Source of the DNA: Streptomyces sp. ISL-96
GTDB lineage: Bacteria > Actinomycetota > Actinomycetes > Streptomycetales > Streptomycetaceae
DNA length: 64,000 nucleotides
NCBI RefSeq assembly: GCF_018614035.1
Contig: NZ_JAGGPA010000018.1
Coordinates: 180,517-244,516, forward strand
Direction of reading: 5' to 3'
The notes beneath the pieces were generated by a model that searched no databases, was not told the DNA's origin, and was given only the letters and a program-made list of their open reading frames with translations. Shown here one piece after another: positions 1 through 9,954 of the stretch (its first letter is position 1; each line of letters opens with the position of its first letter). Position numbers and translations under genes: made by a program.

Positions 1-2
1 TC

Positions 3-2852
3 ATGACATTGGGCGTCTTGGCCGTCCTGGCCATGGCGTTTGTCATGTTCGCCGGGTTCTGGACGGACTGGCTCTGGTACCGCTCGGTCCAATACTCCTC
101 CGTTTTCACCACCACCCTGTGGACCAAGATCGGGCTCTTCGCCGTGTTCGGGCTGCTGATGGCCCTGGCCGTCGGTGTGAACATCTGGCTCGCGCACCGG
201 CTCAGGCCGCCGCTGAGCGCGATGTCGCTCGAACAGCAGAACCTGGACCGCTACCGGATGGGCGTCGCCCCGTACAAGAAGTGGGTGCTCCTCGCGGTCA
301 CCTCTCTGGTCGGGCTGATCGCCGGAGCCTCCGCGTCCGGTCAGTGGCGTACGTGGCTCATGTGGGTCAACGGCGTGTCCTTCGGCCAGAAGGACCCGCA
401 GTTCCAGATGGACGTGGCGTTCTACGCGTTCGACCTGCCCTGGTACCGCTTCCTGCTCGGCTTCGGCTTCGCGGCCACCGTGCTGTCCCTGATCGCCGCA
501 GCCCTCGTGCACTACCTGTACGGCGGCCTGCGCATCACCAGCCCGGGCGCCAGGGCCACCGCCGCGGCGACCGGACACCTGTCGGTGCTGCTCGGCATCT
601 TCGTGACGCTCAAGGCCGTCGCGTACTGGCTCGACCGGTACGGCCTCGCGGTGAAGTCCAGTGACTTCAAGGCCACGGGCAACTGGGCGGGTCTGCGGTA
701 CGTCGACGCCAACGCCTACCTCCCGGCGAAGACGATCCTGTTCTGCATCGCCGTCATCTGCGCGCTGCTGTTCTTCGCGACGCTGTGGCGCCGCACCTGG
801 CAGCTGCCCGTCATCGGCTTCGGCCTCATGGTGCTCTCGGCGATCCTGATCGGCGGGCTCTACCCGGCGATCGTGCAGAAGTTCCAGGTCCAGCCGAACG
901 AGCAGGCCAAGGAAGCGCCGTACATCAAGAAGAACATCGACGCGACGCGCAAGGCGTACGGCATCGATGACGCGAAGGTGGACGACTACCAGGGCGTCGG
1001 CGACAGCAAGGACAATTCCCAGCTGCGCAAGGACGCCGACTCGGCGGCCAGCTACCGGCTGATCGACCCGAACGTCGTCCCGCCGACCTTCGACCAGCTC
1101 CAGCAGGAGCGCAAGTACTACCAGTTCCCGACGACGCTGGACGTGGACCGGTACAAGGGCCAGGACACGGTCGTCGGTCTGCGCGAGCTCGACCTCAAGG
1201 GCATCCCCAAGCGCAACTGGATCAACGACCACTTCACGTACACCCACGGATACGGCGTGGTCGCGGCCAAGGGCACGGCGGTCAAGCCGGACACCGAGGG
1301 CGCCCCGGACTTCATCGAGTCCGGCCTGCCGTCGCAGGGCATGCTCGGCGAGTACGAGCAGCGGATCTACTACGGCGAGGAGACGCAGCAGTACTCGATC
1401 GTGGGCGGGCCGCAGCAGGAGCTCGACTACGAGAAGAACGGCGAGCCCACCAAGACCACGAGCTACGAGGGCAAGAGCGGGGTCAATCTGTCGAACCCGC
1501 TGAACCGCGCCGCGTACGCCGTGGCCTTCAGCGAGCCGCAGATCCTCTACTCGGGAGCCATCGGCGAGGGCTCGCGGGTCCTGTACAACCGCACGCCCAA
1601 GGAGCGCGTCGAGGCGGTCGCGCCCTGGCTGTCCCTCGACGGCGACGCCTACCCGGCGGTCGTCAACGGACGTGTCCAGTGGATCGTCGACGCGTACACC
1701 ACCACCAACGGTTACCCCTACGCCTCGCGTACGACGCTGGGGGACACGACGGCCGACTCGCTGTCGCAGACCGACAGCCAGCGCGCGGTGGTCGCCCAGC
1801 AGAACCAGGTCAACTACATCCGCAACTCGGTGAAGGCCACCGTCGACGCGTACGACGGCTCGGTCAAGCTGTACCAGTGGGACACCGAGGACCCGGTCCT
1901 CAAGACCTGGATGAAGGCGTTCCCGGGCACGGTGAAGTCGAAGGGCGACATCGCGCCGGCACTGATGGAGCACCTGCGCTACCCGCAGGACCTCTTCAAG
2001 GTGCAGCGTGAGCTGCTCACCCGCTACCACGTCGAGAGCCCGTCGCAGTTCTACAGCGGCAGTGACGCGTGGCAGGTGCCGGACGACCCGACGACCGGCG
2101 AGAAGAGCTCCGTACCGCCGTACTACCTGAGCCTGAAGATGCCGAAGGAGCAGGACCGGAGGTTCTCGCTGACGACGACGTTCACCCCCAACGGGCGCCC
2201 CAACCTCGGTGCGTTCATGGCGGTCGATGCCGACGCGTCGAGCAAGGACTACGGCACGATAAGGCTCCTGAGAGTCACGGGCGACGTACCGGGGCCGCAG
2301 CAGGTGCAGAACCGGCTCAACAGCAATGCGGAGGTTGCCGAGTTCGTCAGGAACATGAAGGGCGCCAACTCGGACATCGAGTACGGCAACCTGCTGACGA
2401 TCCCGCTGAACGACGGCTTCCTGTACGTCGAGCCGGTGTACGCCCAGGGCAACAACGCCTATCCGCTCCTGAAGAAGGTCGCCGTCTCGTACGGCAGGGA
2501 GACCGTCTTCAAGAACACGCTGGGTGAGGCGCTGAACGCGGTCTTCGGCGAGGAGGGCGAAACGCCACCGCCGCCGGGTGACGGTGACACCACCAGGCCT
2601 CCGGCCGAGGGTGAAGAGTCGCTCCAGAAGGCCATCGAGGACGCCCAGAAGGCGTACGAGGAGGGCGAGGAGGCGCTGAAGAAGCAGGACTGGACCGCGT
2701 ACGGCGCGGCGCAGGAGAAGCTCCAGGACGCGCTTCAGCGGGCCGCCGACGCCGAGGCGAAGACCGAGGCGCCGGCCAAGCCGGGTGCCGAGGCCGACAA
2801 GCCCGAGAAGGCCGCCGAGCAGGACGGGGAAGGCGACCAGAAGGGCAGCTGA
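3..2852 (+). CDS. UPF0182 family membrane protein (5' end cut by window)
   Basis: Large integral membrane protein of the UPF0182 (COG1615) family; its function is unknown. The visible 949 residues start inside the first hydrophobic segment. Further membrane segments follow to about residue 290, then a long polar domain, probably extracytoplasmic, to about residue 850. The end is an acidic Pro/Glu/Lys-rich tail with a helical stretch rich in Glu, Ala and Lys. Family members are usually slightly longer and begin with a basic Pro/Arg leader, so the ATG at the window edge is probably internal and the true start lies upstream. The gene ends about 40 bp before a tRNA. Confidence 0.9.
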   Translation: MTLGVLAVLAMAFVMFAGFWTDWLWYRSVQYSSVFTTTLWTKIGLFAVFGLLMALAVGVNIWLAHRLRPPLSAMSLEQQNLDRYRMGVAPYKKWVLLAVTSLVGLIAGASASGQWRTWLMWVNGVSFGQKDPQFQMDVAFYAFDLPWYRFLLGFGFAATVLSLIAAALVHYLYGGLRITSPGARATAAATGHLSVLLGIFVTLKAVAYWLDRYGLAVKSSDFKATGNWAGLRYVDANAYLPAKTILFCIAVICALLFFATLWRRTWQLPVIGFGLMVLSAILIGGLYPAIVQKFQVQPNEQAKEAPYIKKNIDATRKAYGIDDAKVDDYQGVGDSKDNSQLRKDADSAASYRLIDPNVVPPTFDQLQQERKYYQFPTTLDVDRYKGQDTVVGLRELDLKGIPKRNWINDHFTYTHGYGVVAAKGTAVKPDTEGAPDFIESGLPSQGMLGEYEQRIYYGEETQQYSIVGGPQQELDYEKNGEPTKTTSYEGKSGVNLSNPLNRAAYAVAFSEPQILYSGAIGEGSRVLYNRTPKERVEAVAPWLSLDGDAYPAVVNGRVQWIVDAYTTTNGYPYASRTTLGDTTADSLSQTDSQRAVVAQQNQVNYIRNSVKATVDAYDGSVKLYQWDTEDPVLKTWMKAFPGTVKSKGDIAPALMEHLRYPQDLFKVQRELLTRYHVESPSQFYSGSDAWQVPDDPTTGEKSSVPPYYLSLKMPKEQDRRFSLTTTFTPNGRPNLGAFMAVDADASSKDYGTIRLLRVTGDVPGPQQVQNRLNSNAEVAEFVRNMKGANSDIEYGNLLTIPLNDGFLYVEPVYAQGNNAYPLLKKVAVSYGRETVFKNTLGEALNAVFGEEGETPPPPGDGDTTRPPAEGEESLQKAIEDAQKAYEEGEEALKKQDWTAYGAAQEKLQDALQRAADAEAKTEAPAKPGAEADKPEKAAEQDGEGDQKGS

Positions 2853-2894
2853 GCTGGGACATCCCCGCGCCGTGGTACTGTTTGAACACAACGG

Positions 2895-2968
2895 CGCGGG
2901 GTGGAGCAGCTCGGTAGCTCGCTGGGCTCATAACCCAGAGGTCGCAGGTTCAAATCCTGTCCCCGCTA
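2895..2968 (+). tRNA. Initiator tRNA-fMet (CAT), copy 1
   Basis: The 74-nt cloverleaf folds by eye. The anticodon loop is CTCATAA (anticodon CAT) on a stem closed by three G-C pairs (GGG/CCC), the initiator hallmark. The first acceptor position is C opposite T, so there is no Watson-Crick 1-72 pair, as expected of initiators. The D stem is GAGC/GCTC and the T loop is TTCAAAT. CCA is not encoded. An identical gene lies at 5424-5497, and both are followed by the same terminator hairpin. Confidence 0.97.
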
Positions 2969-2985
2969 CTGAAGAAGAAGACGAG

Positions 2986-3016
2986 GGCCCGGATCTCGAA
3001 AGAGATCCGGGCCTTC
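2986..3016 (+). terminator. Rho-independent terminator of tRNA-fMet copy 1
   Basis: Perfect 12-bp GC-rich stem (GGCCCGGATCTC and its complement) closed by a GAAA tetraloop, followed by a short T-containing tail. The same hairpin follows the second tRNA copy, so gene and terminator were duplicated together. Confidence 0.85.
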
Positions 3017-3179
3017 GTTGTGTCCGGATATCCGTGTGCCCGTGCGAAGCGTCGTCCTGACGGGGGGAGTTGGGGCCGAAGCGTTTGAAGTGTCTCTCTG
3101 TGGGCATGTCGACAAAACGCTGAAGTGACCTCACTGGCTGCGGTATACCAGGTGTACGCGGGTTGCGGGTGGTGCGACG

Positions 3180-5336
3180 ATGGCTTTTATGGGGGACAGG
3201 ACAACTCTGTTGGAGACAGGGCGGTTTGTGCAGCGACATCAAGAGCACGCTGTTGACACCGTTGATACCGCCGAGGCCGAGTCCGAGGCGCGGCACCGGC
3301 GCGCCGCCGAGAGTGGCGACACGGAGGCCATGAGCGTGCTCGGTTCGCTGCTGCTGCGCCGCGGTGACCTCGACGGCGCCGAACCGCACCTGCGCGCCGC
3401 GACCGCCGACGGCGACCGCGCCGCCGCGAACAATCTGGGCGTACTTCTCCATCAGCGCGGGTACGCCGACGAGGCGGCCGACTGGTGGCGCATCGCCGCC
3501 GTGGCCGGGTCCGCGGCCGCCGCGCACGCACTCGGCCGCCACTACCGGGAGCGCGGCGACGAGCCCGCCGCGGAGTACTGGCTGCGCCAGTCCGCCGAGC
3601 AGGGGCACGCGCTGGGGGCGTACGCCCTCGCCGACCTGCTGGAACACCGTAGTGACGTGGGCGCCGAGCGCTGGCTGCGCGCCGCCGCCGAGCAGGGGCA
3701 CCGTGAAGCGGCGTACCGCCTCGCCCGCACGCTGGACCGCCGCGCCGCCGCGGAGGCGCACGCCGACGTGGCCGCTTCCGGCGTCACGCAGGGGGGCACA
3801 AACGCGCGCGCGAGGCGCGGTGCGGGCCCGCGTACGGGAACCGGCCGCGGCGGCGCCGGCGGCCGTGCCGACAGGGTGCTCGGCAGCGGCCCCGACGGCG
3901 ACAGCGACGGCGACTGGGACACCGGCACCGGTCTGGGCTCCGTCCTCGATCTCGGCCATTCGGGCACCCGCTACCCCGGTTACGGGTACGTCGGGACCGC
4001 TGAGGTGGGCGGTGAGGCCGAGAAGTCGGGGGAGCCCGGTGTGGCGCCGGCCGCCGGTCGTCGTACCGGGGGCGGGCAGTTCAGTACCGGTACGCGGCAC
4101 GCCGGGATCGGTGCCGGGGAGCTGCCCCCCGCCGTGGAGGCCGAGCAGTGGTACCGGCAGGCCGCCGCGCGCGGGCACCGGCGTGCAGCCCTGCACCTCG
4201 GCGCCATCCTGGAGGAGCGCGGCGAGCTCAAAGAGGCCGGGCGCTGGTACCTGACCTCCGCAAAGGACGGCGAGGCACGGGCCGCGTGCGCGCTGGGCTT
4301 CCTGCTGCGCGACGCCGGTGACGAGGAGAGCGCCGCCGTGTGGTGGCTGCGCGCCGCCCAGGACGGCGACGGCAATGCCGCCAACGCGCTGGGCGCCCTG
4401 CACGCCGCCCGCGGTGAGCAGCAGACCGCCGAGCGGTGGTACCGCGCCGCCTTGGACGCCGGTGACGTGAACGGGGCGTACAACCTCGGACTGCTCTGCG
4501 CCGCCCAGGGGCGTAACGCCCAGGCCGACCAGTGGTACCGCCGCGCCGCCTACGCAGGCCACCGCGAGGCCGCCAACGCGCTCGCCATCCTGCTGCTCCA
4601 GGGCGGCGACGCGGCCGGCGCCGAGCCCTGGTTCTCCAAGGCCGCCGAGGCCGGCAGCGTCGACGCCGCCTTCAACCTCGGCATCCTCTACGCGGGTCGC
4701 GACGACGACCGTACGGCCTTCGTCTGGTACGAGCGCGCCGCCGCCGCCGGGCACACCGAGGCCGCACTCCAGGTCGGCATCGCCCTGCTGCGCGACGGCG
4801 AGGAGCAGGACGCCGAGCGGCACCTGCGCTGCGCCGCGGGCAGCGGCAACGCCGAGGCTGCCTTCCGCCTCGCCACGCTGCTCGACCGCAGGCAGCCCCC
4901 GCCGAGCGCGCCCGGGCTCGGCGAGACGCTGAACGAGAAGACCGAGTGCGAGGAGTGGTACGAGCGCGCCGCCGAGCAGGGTCACCGCCGCGCCCAGGTG
5001 CGCGTCGGCATGCTCGCCGCGGGCCGGGGCGACCTGGAGGGCGCCGCGCGCTGGTACCGGGAGGCCGCCGAGGCGGGCAGCCGTAACGGCGCCTTCAACC
5101 TGGGGCTGCTGCTGGCCCGCGAGGGCAGCGAGCCGGAGGCCGCCCTGTGGTGGTCCCGCGCCGCGCACGCCGGCCACGGCCGCGCGGCGCTGCGCCTCGC
5201 GCTGCTCGCCGCCCGGCACGGCGAGCTGGACGAGGGCGAGCGGTGGTGCGCGCGGGCCGTGGAGCTCGGGCCCGCCGAGGTCGCCGAGCGTGCGGCGAGA
5301 CTGCGCGAGGCGCTGCACCAGGAGCTCACCGCGTAG
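3180..5336 (+). CDS. Sel1/TPR repeat protein between two initiator tRNAs
   Basis: 718-residue soluble protein built from many Sel1-like/TPR helical repeats of about 34-36 residues, recognisable by recurring W-[YW]-R-x-A-A and G-x-x-x-A-A-x-x-L-G patterns. The first block spans roughly residues 35-205. A low-complexity Gly/Arg/Ser-rich linker covers about 205-320, and a second block runs to about 710. Such repeats usually bind partner proteins; nothing identifies the partner. Two in-frame ATGs (3180 and 3189) are possible and neither has a clear Shine-Dalgarno. No signal peptide or membrane segment is seen. Confidence 0.85.
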   Translation: MAFMGDRTTLLETGRFVQRHQEHAVDTVDTAEAESEARHRRAAESGDTEAMSVLGSLLLRRGDLDGAEPHLRAATADGDRAAANNLGVLLHQRGYADEAADWWRIAAVAGSAAAAHALGRHYRERGDEPAAEYWLRQSAEQGHALGAYALADLLEHRSDVGAERWLRAAAEQGHREAAYRLARTLDRRAAAEAHADVAASGVTQGGTNARARRGAGPRTGTGRGGAGGRADRVLGSGPDGDSDGDWDTGTGLGSVLDLGHSGTRYPGYGYVGTAEVGGEAEKSGEPGVAPAAGRRTGGGQFSTGTRHAGIGAGELPPAVEAEQWYRQAAARGHRRAALHLGAILEERGELKEAGRWYLTSAKDGEARAACALGFLLRDAGDEESAAVWWLRAAQDGDGNAANALGALHAARGEQQTAERWYRAALDAGDVNGAYNLGLLCAAQGRNAQADQWYRRAAYAGHREAANALAILLLQGGDAAGAEPWFSKAAEAGSVDAAFNLGILYAGRDDDRTAFVWYERAAAAGHTEAALQVGIALLRDGEEQDAERHLRCAAGSGNAEAAFRLATLLDRRQPPPSAPGLGETLNEKTECEEWYERAAEQGHRRAQVRVGMLAAGRGDLEGAARWYREAAEAGSRNGAFNLGLLLAREGSEPEAALWWSRAAHAGHGRAALRLALLAARHGELDEGERWCARAVELGPAEVAERAARLREALHQELTA

Positions 5337-5423
5337 TCGGAGTTACCGGAGGATCGTTTCTCCAGTCCGCACGGAACGGATTTGCGCTGGTCGGCATCGG
5401 GGACGTACAGTCGTGTTTACCGA

Positions 5424-5497
5424 CGCGGGGTGGAGCAGCTCGGTAGCTCGCTGGGCTCATAACCCAGAGGTCGCAGGTTCAAATCCTGTCCCCGCTA
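5424..5497 (+). tRNA. Initiator tRNA-fMet (CAT), copy 2
   Basis: Identical in all 74 bases to the gene at 2895-2968, with the same initiator features (GGG/CCC anticodon stem, C-T mismatch at the acceptor end, anticodon CAT). It lies 87 bp after the stop codon of the Sel1/TPR gene and is followed by its own copy of the terminator. Confidence 0.97.
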
Positions 5498-5511
5498 CTG
5501 AAGAGGTAGCC

Positions 5512-5547
5512 CGAAGGCCCGGATCTCGAAAGAGATCCGGGCCTTCG
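5512..5547 (+). terminator. Rho-independent terminator of tRNA-fMet copy 2
   Basis: Same 12-bp stem and GAAA loop as after copy 1, here extended by a further CGAA/TTCG pairing. The near-identity supports a segmental duplication of tRNA plus terminator. Confidence 0.85.
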
Positions 5548-5585
5548 TCGTATACGGGACATACGGGCGTACGGGCGGATCACCA

Positions 5586-5622
5586 AAAGGGCCTGGCACC
5601 AGATTCTGGTGCCAGGCCCTTC
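5586..5622 (-). terminator. Terminator downstream of the Fur-family gene
   Basis: Perfect inverted repeat with a 17-bp stem (AAGGGCCTGGCACCAGA and its complement) and almost no loop. It lies about 30 bp past the stop codon of the minus-strand Fur-family gene and runs into a T-rich tail on that strand. Confidence 0.85.
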
Positions 5623-5652
5623 GTCGTGCAGGTCGTGCAGGTCGTGTCGGCG

Positions 5653-6069
5653 TCAGGCGGAGGCGCAGTTGGGGCACGTGCCCCGGTAGGTCACCTCTAC
5701 GTCCGAGATCGTGAAGCCGAAGCGCTCGGAGTCCGGCAGGTCCGTGAGCGGATTGCCCACCGGGTGTACGTCGCGGATGGCGCCGCACCGCGCGCAGACC
5801 AGGTGCTGGTGCGGGGTGTGCGCGTTCGGGTCGTACCGCTTCGCCCGGCGGTCCGTGGAGACCTCCAGCACCTCGCCGAGGGACACCATCTCGCCCAGCG
5901 TGTTGTAGACGGTCGCCCGGGAGATCTCCGGCAGCTTGGCCACGGCGCGCGCGTGCACCTCGTCGGCGGTCAGGTGGATGTGGTCCCCGTCAAGGACTTC
6001 GGCCACGACGCGCCGCTGAGCGGTCATACGCCAGCCGCGTCCGCGCAGTCGTTCCAACAGGTCACTCAT
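5653..6069 (-). CDS. catR: CatR/PerR-type Fur-family peroxide-sensing repressor
   Basis: 138-residue Fur-superfamily regulator. The winged-helix DNA-binding part covers about residues 1-85 (T-x-A-E-V-H near residue 35, ATVYNTL recognition helix near residue 52). A dimerisation domain follows with metal ligands HQHLVC and the structural zinc pairs CARC and CPNC. It is divergent from a catalase gene, the arrangement known for S. coelicolor catR-catA, where CatR is a peroxide-inactivated repressor of catalase and of itself. A palindrome sits over the catalase promoter between the genes. Assignment to CatR rather than another Fur paralogue rests on this context and on similarity from memory. Confidence 0.88.
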   Translation of the reverse strand: MSDLLERLRGRGWRMTAQRRVVAEVLDGDHIHLTADEVHARAVAKLPEISRATVYNTLGEMVSLGEVLEVSTDRRAKRYDPNAHTPHQHLVCARCGAIRDVHPVGNPLTDLPDSERFGFTISDVEVTYRGTCPNCASA

Positions 6070-6128
6070 GGGACCAGCCTAACAGTGGGGGACCCAGGTC
6101 CCGAACGGGTGCGACTTTGGATGTTTGC

Positions 6129-6156
6129 TTGACTTAGACAATGTCCATTGTAGGAT
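6129..6156 (+). promoter_or_regulatory. catA promoter with overlapping CatR-type operator
   Basis: A TTGACT -35 hexamer (6129-6134) and a TAGGAT -10 hexamer (6151-6156) are spaced 16 bp, a good housekeeping-type promoter reading into catalase. The perfect inverted repeat ACAATG-TC-CATTGT (6138-6151) fills the spacer, so a bound Fur-family dimer would block polymerase. Promoter and palindrome are seen directly; the factor bound is inferred from the divergent Fur-family gene. Confidence 0.75.
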
Positions 6157-6211
6157 CGGGAGCGGCAAACGCCAAGGGACAGGACTTGCAGGTATGACGC
6201 AGGAGGCGCAC

Positions 6212-7663
6212 GTGACGCAGGGACCGCTTACCACGGAGGCCGGCGCGCCGGTCGCCGACAACCAGAACAGCGAGACCGCTGGCGTAGGCGGCCCCGTTCT
6301 GGTCCAGGACCAGGCGCTGCTCGAGAAGCTCGCCCACTTCAACCGCGAGCGCATCCCGGAGCGCATAGTCCACGCCCGCGGCGCCGGTGCGTACGGCACC
6401 TTCACGGTGACCCGTGACGTCTCGCAGTGGACGCGGGCGAAGTTCCTCTCCGAGGTCGGCAAGAAGACCGAGACCTTCCTGCGCTTCTCCACCGTCGCGG
6501 GCAACCTCGGCTCCGCGGACGCCGTGCGCGACCCCCGCGGCTTCGCGCTGAAGTTCTACACGGAGGAGGGGAACTACGACCTCGTCGGGAACAACACGCC
6601 CGTCTTCTTCATCAAGGACGCCATCAAGTTCCCCGACTTCATCCACACCCAGAAGCGCGACCCGTACACCGGCTCGCAGGAAGCCGACAACGTGTGGGAC
6701 TTCTGGGGCCTGAGCCCCGAGTCGACGCACCAGGTGACCTGGCTGTTCGGTGACCGCGGCATCCCCGCCACGCTGCGCCACATGAACGGGTACGGCTCGC
6801 ACACGTACCAGTGGAACAACGAGGCCGGCGAGGTCTTCTGGGTCAAGTACCACTTCAAGACCGACCAGGGCATCAAGAACCTCACCACCGACGAGGCCAA
6901 CCGCCTCTCCGGCGTCGACCCCGACTCGCACCAGCGCGACCTGCGCGAGTCCATCGAGCGCGGTGACTTCCCGTCCTGGACGGTGCAGGTGCAGATCATG
7001 CCGGCGGCCGAGGCGGCGACGTACCGCTTCAACCCGTTCGACCTGACCAAGGTCTGGCCGCACGCGGACTACCCGCCGATCGAGATCGGCAAGCTGGAGC
7101 TCAACCGCAACCCGGAGAACATCTTCGCCGAGGTCGAGCAGTCGATCTTCAGCCCCGCGCACTTCGTGCCGGGCATCGGCCCGTCGCCCGACAAGATGCT
7201 CCAGGGCCGTCTCTTCGCGTACGGCGACGCCCACCGCTACCGCGTCGGCATCAACGCCGACCACCTGCCGGTGAACCGCCCGCACGCCACCGAGGCGCGG
7301 ACGAACTCCCGTGACGGCTACCTGTACGACGGCCGCCACAAGGGCACCAAGAACTACGAGCCCAACAGCTTCGGCGGCCCCGAGCAGACGGGCCGGCCGC
7401 TGTGGCAGTCCGTCCCGGTCACGGGCGGCACGGGCAACCACGAGGCCCCGAGCCACGCCGAGGACGACGACTTCGTCCAGGCGGGCAACCTCTACCGGAT
7501 GATGTCGGAGGACGAGAAGGGCCGCCTGATCGAGAACCTCGCCGGGTTCATCTCCAAGGTGTCGCGCGACGACATCGCGGAGCGCGCGGTCAACAACTTC
7601 CGTCAGGCCGACGGTGACTTCGGCAAGCGGCTGGAAGCCGCGGTCCAGGCCCTGCGCGGCTAG
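6212..7663 (+). CDS. catA: Monofunctional heme catalase
   Basis: Haem catalase converting hydrogen peroxide to water and oxygen in the cytoplasm. The catalytic His lies in the [12 protein letters not shown] segment, the essential Asn in the [12 protein letters not shown] stretch, and the proximal haem-ligand Tyr in the [12 protein letters not shown] region. About 483 residues is normal for small-subunit catalases. The GTG at 6212 is chosen because GGAGG lies 5 bp upstream; an in-frame ATG at 6194 would place that ribosome site inside the gene. It is divergent from the CatR-type repressor and ends in a strong hairpin. Confidence 0.95.
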   Translation: MTQGPLTTEAGAPVADNQNSETAGVGGPVLVQDQALLEKLAHFNRERIPERIVHARGAGAYGTFTVTRDVSQWTRAKFLSEVGKKTETFLRFSTVAGNLGSADAVRDPRGFALKFYTEEGNYDLVGNNTPVFFIKDAIKFPDFIHTQKRDPYTGSQEADNVWDFWGLSPESTHQVTWLFGDRGIPATLRHMNGYGSHTYQWNNEAGEVFWVKYHFKTDQGIKNLTTDEANRLSGVDPDSHQRDLRESIERGDFPSWTVQVQIMPAAEAATYRFNPFDLTKVWPHADYPPIEIGKLELNRNPENIFAEVEQSIFSPAHFVPGIGPSPDKMLQGRLFAYGDAHRYRVGINADHLPVNRPHATEARTNSRDGYLYDGRHKGTKNYEPNSFGGPEQTGRPLWQSVPVTGGTGNHEAPSHAEDDDFVQAGNLYRMMSEDEKGRLIENLAGFISKVSRDDIAERAVNNFRQADGDFGKRLEAAVQALRG

Positions 7664-7685
7664 TACGGATCGCTTGTCGTAGGCG

Positions 7686-7723
7686 GAGGGCCGGATTCCC
7701 CGAGGGGAGTCCGGCCCTCTTTC
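7686..7723 (+). terminator. Terminator between catalase and CBS gene
   Basis: Inverted repeat GAGGGCCGGA (7686-7695) with TCCGGCCCTC (7710-7719), followed by TTT. It sits between two convergent genes and probably serves both. Confidence 0.8.
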
Positions 7724-7727
7724 GCGC

Positions 7728-8132
7728 TCAGCCCACGAGGGAGGCGGTCTGCTGCCTGCGGCTCGGTGCCCAGCAGCGGATGATGTCGCGTACGGAGACG
7801 ACCCCGACGGGGCCGTCGTCGTCCAGCACGATTAGGTGCCGGAAGCCGCCGTGCGCCATGGCGTCGGCGGCGTCCTCGAGCGTCCAGGACGGCGCCGCGA
7901 AGACGACGTCGGTGGTGGTGTGGGTGCCTGCCGTTTCGAGGTCGGGGTCCTGGCCCGACCCGACGGAGATGAGGATGTCGCGTTCGGTCAGGATGCCGAG
8001 TCCGTCGGCGTCGGTGTCGAGGACGACGGCCGCCCCGACGCGGCGCTCCGACATCAGACGGGCTGCCTGGCGGAGCGTGTGGGCGGGGCCGATGGTGAGG
8101 ACCACCGTGCTCATGGCGTCACGGACGAGCAT
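7728..8132 (-). CDS. CBS-domain pair protein
   Basis: About 134 residues made almost entirely of two CBS motifs (residues about 3-60 and 70-125, with repeated G-[IV]-[LV]-[ST]-x-R-D signatures), which typically bind adenosyl ligands. No catalytic domain is attached, so it probably acts as a stand-alone regulatory module; its target is unknown. The ATG at 8132 is preferred: the upstream GTG at 8144 overlaps the AAGGAGGT ribosome site, which lies 10 bp from this ATG. Confidence 0.85.
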   Translation of the reverse strand: MLVRDAMSTVVLTIGPAHTLRQAARLMSERRVGAAVVLDTDADGLGILTERDILISVGSGQDPDLETAGTHTTTDVVFAAPSWTLEDAADAMAHGGFRHLIVLDDDGPVGVVSVRDIIRCWAPSRRQQTASLVG

Positions 8133-8314
8133 GGACAGAGCCACCTCCTTGGTGAAGCGGGCATCGAGAGATACGAGAACCGATTCACAAGTTCACAAGT
8201 GGGGGGACTCATAGAGTGGCAGCCGGGCGCGACGGCAACAAGAGGGCGCGGGAAGGTGTGTCTCGCGATCACACGCCTCCACGCGCCGGTTTCCCTCGGC
8301 GTACGACGCGGTCG

Positions 8315-9109
8315 TCAGCCGCGGAGGTAGCTCAGCATCTCCTCGTGGAGCAGGCCGTTGGACGCGGCGGCATTGCCACCGTGGGGTCCCGTCACTCCTT
8401 CGAGGCTGGTGAAGACGCCGCCCGCCTCCTGGACGATGATCGCGTTCGCGGCCATGTCCCACAGCGACAGTTCCGGCTCCGCGCAGATGTCCACCGAACC
8501 CTCGGCGACCATCATGTACGGCCAGAAGTCGCCGTATCCGCGTGTCCGCCAGCAGTCGCGGGTCAGGTCCAGGAAGCCGTCGAGCCGGCCCTGCTCCTCC
8601 CAGCCGCTGAGCGAGGAGTACGCGAAGGACGCGTTCGCGATCTCGTCGACCTTGGACACGTGGATGCGCGTCGCCGAGGTGAGGCTGCGCCCGGTGTACG
8701 CTCCGGCGCCCTTCGCCGCCCACCAGCGGCGGCCCAGCGCGGGCGCCGACACGACGCCCATCACGGGCTGGAAGCCGTGCTCGCCGGCCTCCATGAGTGA
8801 GATCAGCGTCGCCCAGACCGGCACACCGCGCACGTAGTTCTTGGTGCCGTCGATCGGGTCGACCACCCAGCGGCGCGGGCCCGTGCCCTGGAGCCCGTAC
8901 TCCTCACCCAGAACGGCGTCACGCGGCCGGCCGCGGTGCAGGTGGCTGCGGATCAGCTCCTCGGCGGCCTTGTCGGCCTCCGTCACCGGTGTCATGTCGG
9001 GTTTGGTCTCGACCTTGAGATCAAGCGCCTTGAAGCGCTCCATCGTCGTGGCGTCCGCGGCGTCCGCGAGGACATGGGCAAAGCGCAGATCATCGTGATA
9101 GTCGGGCAT
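8315..9109 (-). CDS. hisN: Histidinol-phosphatase, inositol monophosphatase family
   Basis: 264-residue Mg-dependent phosphatase of the inositol monophosphatase fold. Metal-binding residues appear in GEEYG (about residue 68), WVVDPIDGTKNY (about residue 80) and LWDMAANAII (about residue 206). This clade supplies the histidinol-phosphate phosphatase of actinobacterial histidine synthesis. The gene stands alone here, away from a his operon. It is divergent from a TetR-family gene, with about 150 bp between them. Confidence 0.88.
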   Translation of the reverse strand: MPDYHDDLRFAHVLADAADATTMERFKALDLKVETKPDMTPVTEADKAAEELIRSHLHRGRPRDAVLGEEYGLQGTGPRRWVVDPIDGTKNYVRGVPVWATLISLMEAGEHGFQPVMGVVSAPALGRRWWAAKGAGAYTGRSLTSATRIHVSKVDEIANASFAYSSLSGWEEQGRLDGFLDLTRDCWRTRGYGDFWPYMMVAEGSVDICAEPELSLWDMAANAIIVQEAGGVFTSLEGVTGPHGGNAAASNGLLHEEMLSYLRG

Positions 9110-9261
9110 GACTGAACAGTATCGACCGCGTTCTGCACAAACCACATGGTCTCGCTGTGCGGGCGTGGTCCCCTGGCCTTACGCAGCGGCGTACGGGCCA
9201 TTGACAGTGCCCGGCGCCGCGTCAACTCTGAAACCGGAGCAGCCGGGGAGGCAACGCCACA

Positions 9262-9954
9262 ATGCCCACAGCGCGAGAAGCCTTGTTGGACGCCGCCTTC
9301 ACCGCGCTCGCGGGCCGTCCGTGGCCGGGAGTGCGGATGGTCGACGTGGCCGCCGCGGCCCGCGTCTCGCGGCAGAGCCTCTACAACGAGTTCGGCAGCA
9401 AGGACGGCTTCGCCCGCGCGCTGGTGCGCCGTGAGGCCGACGGCTATCTGGCGGGAGTCGAGCGGGCGCTGGCCGGCGGGACGGCCGGTGCGACCGGGAC
9501 GGCCGATCCGGCGGCGGGAGTTCAGGACCGGCTCGTCGCCGTCGCCGAGTGGACCGTCGCCGCCGCCCGCGCCAATCCGCTCGTACGCGCCCTGCTCACC
9601 GGCTGCTGGGGCGAAAAGCTGCCCGCACCGCACCCCGCCAGGACCTTCCGCACCGTTTCGGTGTGCCCGGTGCCCGCCCAGCGCCGCGCCGACGCCGGCT
9701 CTCCGGGGCCCGCCGAGCTGGCCGCGGCGGTACGGGACAGGGCGCTCGCCGCGCTCGGGAGAGGACGTACGAAGGAGGAGGTTGCGGACATCGCGTACCG
9801 CTGCGAGCTGACCGTGCGGCTCGCGCTCTCGTACGTCGTCGCGCCCGCGGCTTCCGGGGAGGACTTCGCACGGCTGCTGCGGACCGCCCTCAGCGGGCCG
9901 AGTCTCAAGGGGCCGGGTCTCAGTGGGCCGAGCCCGAGAGCTGGAGCCCGATGA
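9262..9954 (+). CDS. TetR-family transcriptional regulator
   Basis: 230 residues with an N-terminal TetR helix-turn-helix (residues about 3-50; VAAAARVSRQSLYNEFGSKDGF is split by the usual turn) and an alanine-rich ligand-binding half. The last 35 bp overlap the convergent SMR transporter gene. The C-terminal tail (SGPSLKGPGLSGPSPRAG) comes from a short imperfect direct repeat near 9893-9935. The neighbouring efflux gene is a plausible target, but no operator was identified. Confidence 0.85.
   Translation: MPTAREALLDAAFTALAGRPWPGVRMVDVAAAARVSRQSLYNEFGSKDGFARALVRREADGYLAGVERALAGGTAGATGTADPAAGVQDRLVAVAEWTVAAARANPLVRALLTGCWGEKLPAPHPARTFRTVSVCPVPAQRRADAGSPGPAELAAAVRDRALAALGRGRTKEEVADIAYRCELTVRLALSYVVAPAASGEDFARLLRTALSGPSLKGPGLSGPSPRAGAR

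Noticed and set aside
2928..5318. 796-codon open frame on the minus strand opposite the Sel1/TPR gene
   Set aside because: Low-complexity Gly/Val/Ala/Leu translation, mirror of a strongly biased high-GC gene; no domain. A shadow frame.
6134..7456. 440-codon minus-strand frame inside catalase
   Set aside because: Antisense to a conserved catalase; composition explained by GC bias.
8145..8314. Short direct repeats (CTTGTGAA twice) upstream of the CBS gene
   Set aside because: Only two 8-bp units; not enough to call a repeat or operator.
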